Assembly (NCBI RefSeq): GCF_023617245.1
Contig: NZ_CP067396.1
Coordinates: 4,774,001 to 4,838,000 of the forward strand
DNA from: Lysobacter enzymogenes
GTDB lineage: Bacteria; Pseudomonadota; Gammaproteobacteria; Xanthomonadales; Xanthomonadaceae
DNA: 64,000 bases
Direction of reading: 5' to 3'
The notes under the pieces were generated by a model that saw nothing but the letters and a program-made list of their open reading frames with translations, was not told where the DNA came from and did no database searches. A program made the translations under genes and the position numbers. This document shows, piece by piece, positions 16,909-25,838 of the stretch (positions within the stretch are counted from its first letter, which is position 1; the number at the start of each line of letters is the position of its first letter).

Positions 16909-17455
16909 CTTGCAGGCTCCTTCTCGCCTTCGCGAACACACGCAGGTCGTGCACGTGCCCGTGCTTGTACACGGCGCAACGCTGCACGCCCTCTTCTTCG
17001 AAACCGTTCTTCAACAGCACCCGCGCCGAGGCCGGGTTGTCGTCGAGCACCATCGCGCACAGCCGGTACAGCTGCAGCCGCTGCATCGCCCACGGCGCGA
17101 ACGCCGCGACCACCCGGGTCATCAGCCCCGCGCCCCACAAGCGCTGCCCGAGCCAGTAACCGAATTCGGCGCCGTGGCCGCGTTCGCCGCGTCCGGGGTG
17201 CGCGCCGATGCCGCCGACCGCGCGGCCGTCGACTTCGATGGCGAACACCGGATGCTCGAGATCGATGACCTGGCCTTCGAGAAAACGCTCGCCGTCCTCG
17301 CGCGTGTACGGGTACGGGAAACGGTCGCTGAGCGCGCGCGAGACCTGGGCGTCGTCGGCGTGGACGAGCAGGCTGTCGAGGTCGTCGCGGCGCCAGGGAC
17401 GCCGCACGAATCCCTCGCCCTGCGGCGGCGGGAGGGTGGCGGGATCGGGGTTCAT
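16898..17455 (-). CDS. GNAT-family N-acetyltransferase (RimJ/RimL type)
   Basis: 185 residues with the RimJ/RimL arrangement: FVRRPWRRDDLDSLLVHADD at the start, AEFGYWLGQRLWGAGLMT (acetyl-CoA pyrophosphate loop, degenerate Q/RxxGxG/A) near 95-112, and LDDNPASARVLLKNGFEEEG near 140-160. It could acetylate a protein N-terminus, an amino acid or a small amine. The frame overlaps the start of the methyltransferase gene, so both are one operon. Confidence 0.87.
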   Translation of the reverse strand: MNPDPATLPPPQGEGFVRRPWRRDDLDSLLVHADDAQVSRALSDRFPYPYTREDGERFLEGQVIDLEHPVFAIEVDGRAVGGIGAHPGRGERGHGAEFGYWLGQRLWGAGLMTRVVAAFAPWAMQRLQLYRLCAMVLDDNPASARVLLKNGFEEEGVQRCAVYKHGHVHDLRVFAKARRSLQDAT

Positions 17456-17523
17456 GCGGGTAGCCTAATTTCGCCGTCGCCGCGCTGCAAACGCCGCCGC
17501 CGCGGCATGGCCAGGAGCGGCGC

Positions 17524-17985
<462 letters not shown>

Positions 17986-18056
17986 CGGACCGCCTACGTC
18001 CCGTACCGCCGCACCGGCCCCGCCTCACCGACGCTCCATTCCCCGGATTTACCGAC

Positions 18057-18365
18057 ATGAAGATGTACATCCTCGTCCGCGACGACGTGCCGCTGGGCTT
18101 CGCCATGGTCGCCGTCGCCCATGCCTCGCTGGCCGCCTACCTCAAGTTCCGCGACGCGCCGGAAACCGCGCAATGGCTCGACGGCCCGTTCTTCAAGGCG
18201 GTGTGCAAGGCCAATGCCCGCGAGTTCGAGAACGCCAAGGCGGTCGAGGACCATGTCGTGCTGACCGAATCGGCGTTGGACGGGCGCGAGGTCGCGATCG
18301 CGTTCAAACCGCGCGAGGAGTGGCCGAAGATGTTCAAGTTCCTGCGCCTGTACAAGGACGCCTGA
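18057..18365 (+). CDS. Pth2-like (peptidyl-tRNA hydrolase II fold) small protein
   Basis: 102 residues. The start MKMYILVRDDVPLGFAMVAV with AHASLAAYLKF resembles the Pth2/PTRHD1 opening strand and helix (KMV...VR.DL..G..AAQ.AHA), and the later DHVVLTESALDGREVAIAF could be the paired strands. The catalytic Lys/Asp/His set of true Pth2 is only partly evident, so the activity is uncertain. No signal peptide. The next feature is an inverted repeat pair, then the convergent RND operon. Confidence 0.6.
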   Translation: MKMYILVRDDVPLGFAMVAVAHASLAAYLKFRDAPETAQWLDGPFFKAVCKANAREFENAKAVEDHVVLTESALDGREVAIAFKPREEWPKMFKFLRLYKDA

Positions 18366-18380
18366 CCGCCCGGTTTCTCC

Positions 18381-18480
18381 CTGTAGGAGCGGCGCGAGCC
18401 GCGACCGCGACAACTCAACTACGACGAAACCGACGGCGTAATCGCATTGTCGCGGTCGCGGCTCGCGCCGCTCCTACAGG
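18381..18480. repeat. Family A inverted pair at a convergent junction
   Basis: Two facing family A copies (18381-18410 and 18450-18480) occupy almost the whole gap between the Pth2-like gene and the RND permease gene, which end toward each other. It may act as a two-way terminator. Confidence 0.82.
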
Positions 18481-18491
18481 GGCTGTCGGGA

Positions 18492-21400
18492 TTACGCGTG
18501 GCCGCCGGCTTGCGGAGTGTCCTGCTCCAGCCGCTCGAGTTCCTGCGCCACCGCTTCGGGCGATTTGGTGAACCGCGCCAGCAGCACATAGAACGCCGGC
18601 ACGATGAACAGCGACAGCAGGGTCGAGAACGACACGCCGAAGATCACCACGATACCGATGGTCGCGCGGCTGGCCGAGCCGGGACCGCCGGCCAGCACCA
18701 GCGGCACCGCGCCGACCACGGTCGCGATCGAGGTCATCAGGATCGGCCGCAGGCGCACCGCCGAGGATTCGACGATGGCCTGGTGGATGCTGCGGCCTTC
18801 GTCGCGCAGCTGGTTGGCGAATTCGACGATGAGGATGCCGTTCTTCGCCGCCAGCCCGACCAGCATGACGATGCCGATCTGGCTGAACAGGTTCAGCGTG
18901 CCGCCGGTCATCCACAGCCCGAGCAAGGCGCCGAGCACGCCCAGCGGCACGGTCAGCATGATCACGAACGGGTGGATGAAGCTTTCGAACTGCGCGGCCA
19001 GCACCAGGTACACCACCAGCAGCGCCAGGGTGAAGGTCATCAGCACCGCGCCGCCGGCCTTCTGGTATTCGCGCGATTCGCCCTTCCAGTCGATCTGGGC
19101 GTGTTCGGGCAGTTCCTCGGCGACGACCTGGTTCAACCACGCGATCGCCTCGCCGACGGTATAGCCCGGGGCGACCCCGGCGCTGACGGTGATCGCGCGC
19201 AGGCGGTTGAAGCGGTTGAGGCTGCCGGCTTCGGCCAGTTCCTTCAGCGTGACCAGATTGGACAGCGGCACCAGGCCGCCGTCGCGCGCGCGCACCTGGA
19301 TCGCGGCGAGGTCGGCCGGCGAGGCGCGCAGGTCGCGGTCGGCCTGCACCATCACGTCGTATTCCTCGCCGTTCTGGACGAAGGTGGTGACCCGGCGCGA
19401 GCCCATCAGGGTCTCCAGCGCGTGGCCGATGTCGGTGACGCTGACGCCGAGGTCGGCGGCGCGCTGGCGGTCGATCTCGACCCGCATCTGCGGCCGGGTT
19501 TCCTTGTAGTCCGAGTCGGCCGAGAACAGGCCCTTGTTCTGCTCGATCCGGGCCAGGATGCGGTCGCGCCACTGCGCCAGTTCGGCGTACTCGGGGCCGC
19601 CGAGCACGATCTGGATCGGCTGGCCGCGGGTGCGCACCAGGCCGCCGCCGACCTGCGGCAGCGCGCGCACGCTCGGCAGCGCGCCGAGCTCCGCGCGCAG
19701 GCTGTCGGCGACCTGCGCGGTGCTCTTCTCGCGCTGCTTCCAGTCCTGCAGGAACACCGCGATGCGGCCGGTGTGCATCTCCTCGCTGGCGCCGAAGCCG
19801 CCGGGCACGCGCGGGTTGTAGCGCTGGATGGTCTGGTCCGGGCCGGTATGCGCGGCGACGATCTTCTCGACTGCCTGCACCTGCTTGACGGTGTAGTCGA
19901 AGCCGGCGCCTTCCGGGCCCTGGATCGAGATCTGGAACGAGCCGCGGTCCTCCTGCGGCGCCAGTTCCGACGGCACCAGCTTGAACAGGCCGAAGCTCAG
20001 CGCCAGCGCCGCCAGCAGCAGCGCGCCGAACAGCCACGGCCGCTCGACCGTGCGGTCGAGCAGGCCGCGATAGCCGTTGGACAGCGCATCCAGGCGCGCA
20101 TTGATCCAGCGATTGACCGGATTGGATTTTTCCTGGCTGTGCGGGCGCACGAACTTGGACGACATCATCGGCGTCAGGGTCAGCGCCACGAACGCCGACA
20201 GCGCGACCGCGCCGGCCAGCGCCACCGACAGTTCGCGGAACAGCCGTCCGGTATTGCCTTCCATGAAACCGACCGGCAGGAACACCGCCACCAGCACCGC
20301 GGTGGTGGCGATCACCGCGAACGCGACCTGCTTGGTGCCGCGCGCGGCCGCGACCAGCGCCGGTTCGCCGAGGTCGGCGCGGCGCTGGATGTTCTCCAGC
20401 ACCACGATCGCGTCGTCCACGACCAGGCCGATGCACAGCACCAGCGCCAGCAGGGTCAGCAGATTGATCGAGAAGCCGAACGCGTACAGCGGAATGAACG
20501 CGGCGATCAGGCACACCGGCACCGTCACCGCCGGGATCAGCGCGGCGCGGAAGCTGCCGAGGAACAGCCAGATCACGATCAGCACCAGGACCACGGCCTC
20601 GACCAGGGTGTGATAGACCCGCTCCACCGCCGATTCGATGAACACGGTGGTGTCGAAGGCGACGAAGATGTCGGTGCCTTCGGGCAGGGTCGGGCGGATC
20701 TTGTCGGCCTCCGCGCGCACCGCGCGGGCGACGTCGAGGCTGTTGGCGGTGGACGTCTTGACGATGCCCAGGCCGATGTTCGGCTCGCCGTTGCTGCGGT
20801 AGTAAGCGCGGCGCTCGGCCGACTGCAGCTCGATCCTGGCCACGTCGCCGAGCCGCACCACGTAGCCGTCGGCGCCCTTCTTCAGCGGGATCTGGGCGAA
20901 GTCGGCGGGCTTCTGGTAGCTGCGCGCGACCCGCAGGGTGAAGTCGCGCGATTGCGATTCGATCCGCCCGGCCGGCAGCTCGACGTTCTCCGAGCGCAGC
21001 GCGTTCTCGACTTCGTTGACGGTGATGTCGCGCGCGGCCAGCGCGTCCTGGTCCAGCCAGATGCGCATGGCGTAGCGCTGCTGGCCGCCGATGCGGACCT
21101 GGGCGACGCCGTCGACCGAGGACAGCCGGTCCACCACGTAGCGGTCGGCGTAATCCGACAGCTGCAGGGTGTCCATCTTCTTCGAGCTCATGTTGAGCCA
21201 CAGCACCGGGTCGGAGTCGCTCTCGACCTTCTCGACTTCCGGCGGATCGGCCTCGTCGGGCATGCGGTCCATGACCCGGCTGACCGCGTCGCGCACGTCG
21301 TTGGCGGCGGCTTCGATGTCGCGCTGCAGGGTGAACTCGATGCTGACCGAGGCGCGGCCGTTGACGCTGCGCGATTCGATGGTCTCGATGCCCTCGATGC

Positions 21401-21617
21401 CGGCGAGCGCGTCTTCCAGCACCTGGGTGATGCGGGTTTCCACCACCGCCGCCGAGGCGCCGGGATAGGTCACGTCGACCGAGACGATCGGCGGGTCGAT
21501 CGCCGGCAGCTCGCGCAGGGTCAGGCGCGAGAACGCCATGATCCCGAGCACGATCAGCAGCAGGCTCATGACCGTGGCGAACACCGGCCGGCGGATGGAG
21601 ACGTCGGACAGCATCAT
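18492..21617 (-). CDS. RND (HAE1-type) multidrug efflux permease
   Basis: Inner-membrane proton-driven drug exporter of 1041 residues, AcrB/MexB-like in length and layout. TM1 is at residues 9-29, followed by porter subdomains. TM4 carries the proton-relay acidic pair in LCIGLVVDDAIVVLENIQRR. The second half repeats the fold, with AQFESFIHPFVIMLTVPLG and GLAAKNGILIVEFANQL (relay Lys). A short tail follows TM12. The ATG at 21617 overlaps the stop of the small upstream gene (ATGA). With the membrane-fusion lipoprotein 190 bp upstream it forms an efflux operon; no outer-membrane channel gene is present, so a TolC-type partner must come from elsewhere. Confidence 0.95.
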   Translation of the reverse strand: MMLSDVSIRRPVFATVMSLLLIVLGIMAFSRLTLRELPAIDPPIVSVDVTYPGASAAVVETRITQVLEDALAGIEGIETIESRSVNGRASVSIEFTLQRDIEAAANDVRDAVSRVMDRMPDEADPPEVEKVESDSDPVLWLNMSSKKMDTLQLSDYADRYVVDRLSSVDGVAQVRIGGQQRYAMRIWLDQDALAARDITVNEVENALRSENVELPAGRIESQSRDFTLRVARSYQKPADFAQIPLKKGADGYVVRLGDVARIELQSAERRAYYRSNGEPNIGLGIVKTSTANSLDVARAVRAEADKIRPTLPEGTDIFVAFDTTVFIESAVERVYHTLVEAVVLVLIVIWLFLGSFRAALIPAVTVPVCLIAAFIPLYAFGFSINLLTLLALVLCIGLVVDDAIVVLENIQRRADLGEPALVAAARGTKQVAFAVIATTAVLVAVFLPVGFMEGNTGRLFRELSVALAGAVALSAFVALTLTPMMSSKFVRPHSQEKSNPVNRWINARLDALSNGYRGLLDRTVERPWLFGALLLAALALSFGLFKLVPSELAPQEDRGSFQISIQGPEGAGFDYTVKQVQAVEKIVAAHTGPDQTIQRYNPRVPGGFGASEEMHTGRIAVFLQDWKQREKSTAQVADSLRAELGALPSVRALPQVGGGLVRTRGQPIQIVLGGPEYAELAQWRDRILARIEQNKGLFSADSDYKETRPQMRVEIDRQRAADLGVSVTDIGHALETLMGSRRVTTFVQNGEEYDVMVQADRDLRASPADLAAIQVRARDGGLVPLSNLVTLKELAEAGSLNRFNRLRAITVSAGVAPGYTVGEAIAWLNQVVAEELPEHAQIDWKGESREYQKAGGAVLMTFTLALLVVYLVLAAQFESFIHPFVIMLTVPLGVLGALLGLWMTGGTLNLFSQIGIVMLVGLAAKNGILIVEFANQLRDEGRSIHQAIVESSAVRLRPILMTSIATVVGAVPLVLAGGPGSASRATIGIVVIFGVSFSTLLSLFIVPAFYVLLARFTKSPEAVAQELERLEQDTPQAGGHA

Positions 21618-21814
21618 CGCCGCGCGCTCCGCTTGCCCTTGCCCTTGCCGCCGCCGTCGCCCTGGGCCGCGCCGCGGCGCGCGTGCGGGCCGCGCCGGGC
21701 GGGCACGTAGACCGGCGCGCCGGGCTTGTCTTCAGCCTCGCCCGCGGCGGACGCGCGCGGCTTCAGTCCGGGCACCACCGCGCGCAGCCACTTCAGCAAG
21801 CCGGCCTCAGCCAT
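21614..21814 (-). CDS. Small basic protein coupled within the RND operon
   Basis: A 66-residue frame sits exactly between the membrane-fusion gene and the permease gene. Its ATG at 21814 overlaps the stop of the former by 8 bases, and its stop overlaps the permease start in an ATGA. The N-terminus MAEAGLLKWLRAVVPGLKPR could be an amphipathic helix; the C-terminus is Gly/Lys/Arg-rich (GGGKGKGKRSARR). I recognise no family. Double translational coupling is the main argument that it is real; it might also serve only as a spacer that keeps ribosomes moving between the two large genes. Confidence 0.55.
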   Translation of the reverse strand: MAEAGLLKWLRAVVPGLKPRASAAGEAEDKPGAPVYVPARRGPHARRGAAQGDGGGKGKGKRSARR

Positions 21815-22928
21815 TGCGGCCGTCCTTGGCGGCGCCGGACGGCGCGCCGGCTTCGCGCGCCGGCGCGCCGGCGGCCTGCACCTTGCTGCCGGCGCGCAGC
21901 TTGCCGGTGCCGTCGACGACGATGGTGTCGCCGACCGCGAGGCCGTCGAGGATCTCGGCCAGCCCCTGCCGGCGCGAGCCGACCTGGACGTCGGCGCGCT
22001 CGACCGTGGCGTCGGGCTTGAGCCGGTAGACATAGGAATCGTTGCCGACCTGCACCACCGAGATCTCCGGCACCAGCAGCGCCTGCCGCTCGGGCTGGAT
22101 CAGGGTCACCTGCACCAGCATGCCCGGGCGCAGCAGGTGGCCGGGATTGGCGAAGTCGGCGCGCACGGTCACCGCGCGGGTGGTCGGGTCCACGCGCGCA
22201 TCGACGGTGCCGACGCTGCCGTGGAATTCCTTGCCGGCATACGCCGCGCTGGTGCCGGTCACGTCCTGGCCCTTGGCCACGCGCGCGAGCAAGGTCTCGG
22301 GCACCGGGAAGTCGATGTAGACGCGCTCGGTGTCGTCGAGGGTGGCGATCGGCGTGCCCGGGGTCACCAGCGCGCCGGGGCTGACCTGGCGGATGCCGAG
22401 CACGCCGGCGAACGGCGCGCGCACCTGGCGGTCGCCGATGTCGGCCTTCATCTGCTCGACCCGCGCGCGGGTGGCGTCGCGGGTGGCGCGCTGGGTGTCC
22501 AGGGCCGAGCGCGCGATCAATTGCTGCGCGGCCAGCTCGGTCTGGCGCTGGTAGAGCTGCTCGGCTTCCTTGGCGGTGGCCTCGGCCTGGGCCAGCGCGG
22601 CGAGCTGGGCCTTGCCGCTGAGGGTGACCAGCGACTGCCCGGCGGCGACGTGGTCGCCGCTGTCGAAGTGCACGCTCTGCACGATCTCGCTGACCTTGGC
22701 GGTGACCGTGACCGACTCGCGCGCCTTGACGTTGCCCAGCGCCTGCACGGTGTCGTTCCAGGCGCGCAGGCGCACCGGCTCGGCGGTCACCGGGATCGGG
22801 CGGTCGCCCTGGCCGGCGCCGGGCCCGCCGCCCGCTCCGGCCTGCGGCTGGCCGCCTTTGCCGCACGCCGCCAGGGCCAGGGCGAAGGCGAGGAGACAGC
22901 CGGAACGAAGGGCGGGACGTGGTCGCAT
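21807..22928 (-). CDS. RND efflux membrane-fusion lipoprotein (HlyD/AcrA type)
   Basis: Periplasmic adaptor linking the RND permease to an outer-membrane channel. 373 residues starting at ATG 22928. The signal sequence ends in a lipobox-like ALAACGKGG, so it is a lipoprotein anchored at Cys 22 or so. Biotinyl-lipoyl-like halves flank a coiled-coil hairpin (AEATAKEAEQLYQRQTELAA; ARSALDTQRATRDATRARVE), followed by the beta-barrel (VRAPFAGVLGIRQVSPGALV; VYIDFPVPETLLARVAKGQD). The C-terminal 25 residues are Ala/Gly-rich and probably disordered. A 30-bp perfect palindrome lies about 70 bp upstream of the start. Confidence 0.93.
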   Translation of the reverse strand: MRPRPALRSGCLLAFALALAACGKGGQPQAGAGGGPGAGQGDRPIPVTAEPVRLRAWNDTVQALGNVKARESVTVTAKVSEIVQSVHFDSGDHVAAGQSLVTLSGKAQLAALAQAEATAKEAEQLYQRQTELAAQQLIARSALDTQRATRDATRARVEQMKADIGDRQVRAPFAGVLGIRQVSPGALVTPGTPIATLDDTERVYIDFPVPETLLARVAKGQDVTGTSAAYAGKEFHGSVGTVDARVDPTTRAVTVRADFANPGHLLRPGMLVQVTLIQPERQALLVPEISVVQVGNDSYVYRLKPDATVERADVQVGSRRQGLAEILDGLAVGDTIVVDGTGKLRAGSKVQAAGAPAREAGAPSGAAKDGRNG

Positions 22929-22997
22929 GCGGATCTCTGAACGGGGCTGGCGAATGCTGGCGAGGACGGCATAGCGGCGCCCCTCCCCAGGAGCGCC

Positions 22998-23027
22998 GCA
23001 CGCACCGTCCGCGCGGACGGTGCGTGC
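22998..23027. promoter_or_regulatory. 30-bp perfect palindrome, candidate operator
   Basis: GCACGCACCGTCCGC followed immediately by its reverse complement, with no loop bases. It lies in the 327-bp gap between the divergent efflux operon and cysteine synthase gene, 70 bases upstream of the adaptor start and 228 before cysK. A zero-loop dyad is poor as a terminator and typical of a dimeric repressor site, but no regulator gene is adjacent. Confidence 0.55.
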
Positions 23028-23255
23028 CATGCGGTTTGCGCGACCTGCGTTGGCGCAGCCGGTGGCGCCCAGGCCGCAGGGCGGTGAAGCCGCGCGATTC
23101 TAGCCGCGGACTGTGAACTCGCGCGTGGGCCATTGGTTGACCGCTTCGCCCCGGATTCGGCAAACCGTCCGCTCCGGCGCGCGACCGCGGCCGGCGACGC
23201 CGCCGCGCAGCGCGGCCGGGGGCATACTCCAGACTTCCCCCCACGGAGCCGTCCC

Positions 23256-24212
23256 ATGATCTACGACAGCATCCTGCAGACCATCGGCCGCACCCCGGTG
23301 GTGCGCCTGCACCGCATCGCGCCGGGCCATGTGGCGCTGTACGCCAAGGTCGAGGCATTCAATCCAGGCGGCTCGGTCAAGGACCGGCTGGCGCTGGCGA
23401 TCGTCCTCGACGCCGAGGCGCGCGGCCTGCTCAAGCCCGGCGACACCGTGATCGAGGCGACCTCGGGCAACACCGGCGTCGCCCTGGCGATGGTGTGCGC
23501 GGCGCGCGGCTACCGCTTCGTCGCGGTGATGACCGAGACCTTCTCGATCGAGCGGCGCAAGCTGATGCGCGCCTACGGCGCCAAGGTCATCCTCACGCCC
23601 GCCGCCGAGCGCGGCAGCGGCATGGTCCGCCGCGCCGCCGAACTCGCCGAGAAGCACGGCTGGTTCCTGGCCCGCCAGTTCGAGAACCCGGCCAACCCGG
23701 CGTTCCACCGCAACACCACCGCCGCCGAGATCCTGCAGGACTTCGCCGGCCGCCGGCTCGACCATTTCGTGACCGGCTGGGGCACCGGCGGCACCCTCAC
23801 CGGGGTGGCGCAGATGCTGCAGCTGGCGCGGCCGGAAGTGCGCGTCACCGCCAGCGAACCGGCCGGCGCGGCGCTGCTGTCGGGCAACGCCTGGGCGCCG
23901 CACAAGATCCAGGGCTGGACCCCCGACTTCATCCCCGACGTGCTCGACCGCGACGCCGCGCACGAGATCGTGCCGGTCGACGACGTGCTGGCGCGCGACA
24001 CCGCGCGCCGGCTCGCCGCCGAGGAAGGCATCTTCGTCGGCATCTCCGCCGGCGCGACGATGGCCGCGGCGCTGCAGGTCGCGCAAGGCGCGGACGCCGG
24101 CGCGGTGGTGCTGGCGATGCTGCCCGACACCGGCGAGCGTTACCTGTCGACGTTCCTGTTCGAAGGCGTCAACGAAGGCAGCGACGAGGAGTGGCTGGCG
24201 TCGCTGCAGTGA
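23256..24212 (+). CDS. cysK: PLP-dependent cysteine synthase
   Basis: O-acetylserine sulfhydrylase making cysteine from O-acetylserine and sulfide in the cytoplasm. 318 residues, full length. PLP lysine in NPGGSVKDR (K42), substrate loop ATSGNTGVALA, phosphate-binding GWGTGGTLTG, and GISAGATMAAA near the C-terminus. The ATG at 23256 has GGAG 7 bases upstream. The name cysK is by general likeness; the same family includes CysM and cystathionine beta-synthase-like paralogues. It is divergent from the efflux operon. Confidence 0.9.
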   Translation: MIYDSILQTIGRTPVVRLHRIAPGHVALYAKVEAFNPGGSVKDRLALAIVLDAEARGLLKPGDTVIEATSGNTGVALAMVCAARGYRFVAVMTETFSIERRKLMRAYGAKVILTPAAERGSGMVRRAAELAEKHGWFLARQFENPANPAFHRNTTAAEILQDFAGRRLDHFVTGWGTGGTLTGVAQMLQLARPEVRVTASEPAGAALLSGNAWAPHKIQGWTPDFIPDVLDRDAAHEIVPVDDVLARDTARRLAAEEGIFVGISAGATMAAALQVAQGADAGAVVLAMLPDTGERYLSTFLFEGVNEGSDEEWLASLQ

Positions 24213-24280
24213 CGCGGCGCGGGGCTTCGGCGGTTTCGCCGTAAGCGCGGTGTCGCGGTCGCGAACGAACCGACCGAAGC

Positions 24281-24313
24281 CCCTGTAGGAGCGGCGCAAG
24301 CCGCGACCGCGCC
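24281..24313. repeat. Single family A element
   Basis: One copy of the family A sequence between cysK and the convergent L7/L12-like gene, with a partial opposite copy near 24247-24262 (GTCGCGGTCGCGA). Confidence 0.75.
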
Positions 24314-24365
24314 ACGACGACGGCGGCGCAACCCTCGCGACCGCCGTCCGCCTACGGCCGAACGC

Positions 24366-25037
24366 TCACCACAACACCCACGCCACTGCCAGCGCCGCGA
24401 ACGCCGCCAGCAACGCCCACGCCACAAGCTTGCCGTTGTTGTCGCCACGCACCACCGTCGATCCGGCGGCGTCGTCGCCGCGGCCGCCGCGTTTGCGCGC
24501 GATCTCGTAATCGCCGATGCGGCGCAGCGCCTCGGTCGCGGTCGCGCCGTACTTGCGTTCCAGCAACTGCCAGGCCGCGCCGCGGTCGCCGCCTCGCAGC
24601 AGCGATGCCACGTCCGCGGGCAGTTCGCCCGGCGCGGACGCCGCGGCATCCGGCTGCGCTGCATCGGCATCGATACTGACGTCCGCGCCGACGTCTCCGC
24701 GCAGATGCGCTTCGACCCGCTGCTTCGCCGTGCGCAGATCGACATCGTGCGCGAGGCGCACCAGCTTGATCGCCTCGATGATCTGGCCGCGCTGCAGCGC
24801 TTCCAGCGCGGCCGCCGGCAGCCCCGCGGTTTCGCGCGCCTCGCCGGCCGGCGAAGACGGCGACGCCGCGGAACCGGCCAGCAACGCGTCCGTGCGCGCC
24901 TCCACCGCGTCCTTGGCCGCGCGCAACGACGCGCCGGGATTGGCGTCGAGCACCGCCTTGATCGCCTCGACCTTGCGCTGGCCGCGGATCAGCGCGTCGG
25001 CGCGCGTAGGCACGAACAAACCCGGTTCCAAGGACAT
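24366..25037 (-). CDS. Membrane-anchored protein with L7/L12-like repeats
   Basis: 223 residues, unnamed. Two segments, EAIKAVLDANPGASLRAAKD (about 24-43) and EAIKLVRLAHDVDLRTAKQR (about 90-109), follow the pattern of the ribosomal L7/L12 C-terminal domain (VIKxVR...GLxxAKxxVE). A third weaker helical unit lies near 145-175 (GAAWQLLERKYGATATEALR). The linkers are Ala/Ser/Asp-rich. A single C-terminal membrane segment (LVAWALLAAFAALAVAWVLW) would anchor it with the repeats in the cytoplasm. A GGAG site precedes the ATG at 25037. Function unknown. Confidence 0.7.
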   Translation of the reverse strand: MSLEPGLFVPTRADALIRGQRKVEAIKAVLDANPGASLRAAKDAVEARTDALLAGSAASPSSPAGEARETAGLPAAALEALQRGQIIEAIKLVRLAHDVDLRTAKQRVEAHLRGDVGADVSIDADAAQPDAAASAPGELPADVASLLRGGDRGAAWQLLERKYGATATEALRRIGDYEIARKRGGRGDDAAGSTVVRGDNNGKLVAWALLAAFAALAVAWVLW

Positions 25038-25101
25038 CGCGGCGCTCCCTGCGGATAGACGCGCCCAGCCTAGCCGCGCCCGGCCGCCGGCGCCACGGCG
25101 C

Positions 25102-25743
25102 TCAGCGCGAGGCCAGCGCCAGACGCGCGCCGAAGCCGAGCATCATCGTGCCGATCACCCCGTCCAGCGCGCGCGCGACCCTGGCGCTGCGCATCGCCCC
25201 GGCCATGCGCGCCGACCCGACCGCGACGATCGCCAGCCACACCGCGCCGATGGCGTAATGCAGGCCGATCATCAGCATCGAATCGCGCGCCATATGCGGA
25301 CCGGGCGCGAGGAACTGCGGCAGGAACGCGAGGTAGAACATCGCGATCTTCGGGTTCAGCGCATTGGTCAGCGCGCCCTGGGCGAAGGCGCGCCACAGGC
25401 TCGACGCCGGCGGCGCCAGTTCCAGCTCCAGTGCCGGCGCCGGCGCGTCGGCGCGCGGCCGCAGCGCCGCGCGCAGGGCCTTGATGCCGAGGAAGGCCAG
25501 ATAGAACGCGCCGAGCATCTTGACCGTCCAGAACGCGCGCTCGGAATACATCAGCAACTGGGTCACGCCGAGCGCGAACAGGGCCACGTGGAACAGCCCG
25601 CCGCTGGTGGTGCCCGCCGCCGCGGCCAGGCCGCGGCGCGCGCCGCCGGCGACCGCGTTGCCCATCACCAGGAAGGTGTCCGGGCCGGGCATCAGCGTGA
25701 GCATCAGCGCGGCGACGGAGAAAGCGAGCCACTGGGTTTCCAT
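25102..25743 (-). CDS. LysE/RhtB-family amino-acid exporter
   Basis: Inner-membrane translocator of 213 residues, normal for the family, with six hydrophobic segments. It starts METQWLAFSVAALMLTLMPG with the family signature PGPDTFLVMGNAVAGGARRG near 19-38, and carries GALTNALNPKIAMFYLAFLP near 125-145. A frame extending upstream crosses the aldolase terminator and is rejected; ATG 25743 is used. The exported substrate (lysine, threonine, homoserine or another) cannot be told. Confidence 0.9.
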   Translation of the reverse strand: METQWLAFSVAALMLTLMPGPDTFLVMGNAVAGGARRGLAAAAGTTSGGLFHVALFALGVTQLLMYSERAFWTVKMLGAFYLAFLGIKALRAALRPRADAPAPALELELAPPASSLWRAFAQGALTNALNPKIAMFYLAFLPQFLAPGPHMARDSMLMIGLHYAIGAVWLAIVAVGSARMAGAMRSARVARALDGVIGTMMLGFGARLALASR

Positions 25744-25789
25744 GAGGGGTCCGGTCTGGCGTGGCGGGGAATCGAAGCGCCGAAAACGA

Positions 25790-25816
25790 AAAACGCCGGC
25801 GCGAGGCCGGCGTTTT
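25790..25816 (-). terminator. Aldolase gene terminator
   Basis: Inverted repeat AAAACGCCGGC / GCCGGCGTTTT with a 5-base loop just after the aldolase stop. On the minus strand the stem ends in a T-run, and it also reads well in the other direction. Confidence 0.88.
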
Positions 25817-25838
25817 CGGAGGCTGCGGAAGCGACAGC

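Noticed and set aside
18447..21710. Open frame of over 1000 codons on the plus strand across the RND permease
   Set aside because: Antisense shadow of a clear AcrB-type gene; no domains, compositional bias to Arg, Gln and His.
22998..23027. Rho-independent terminator
   Set aside because: It lies between two divergent genes, has no loop and no T-run; an operator is more likely.
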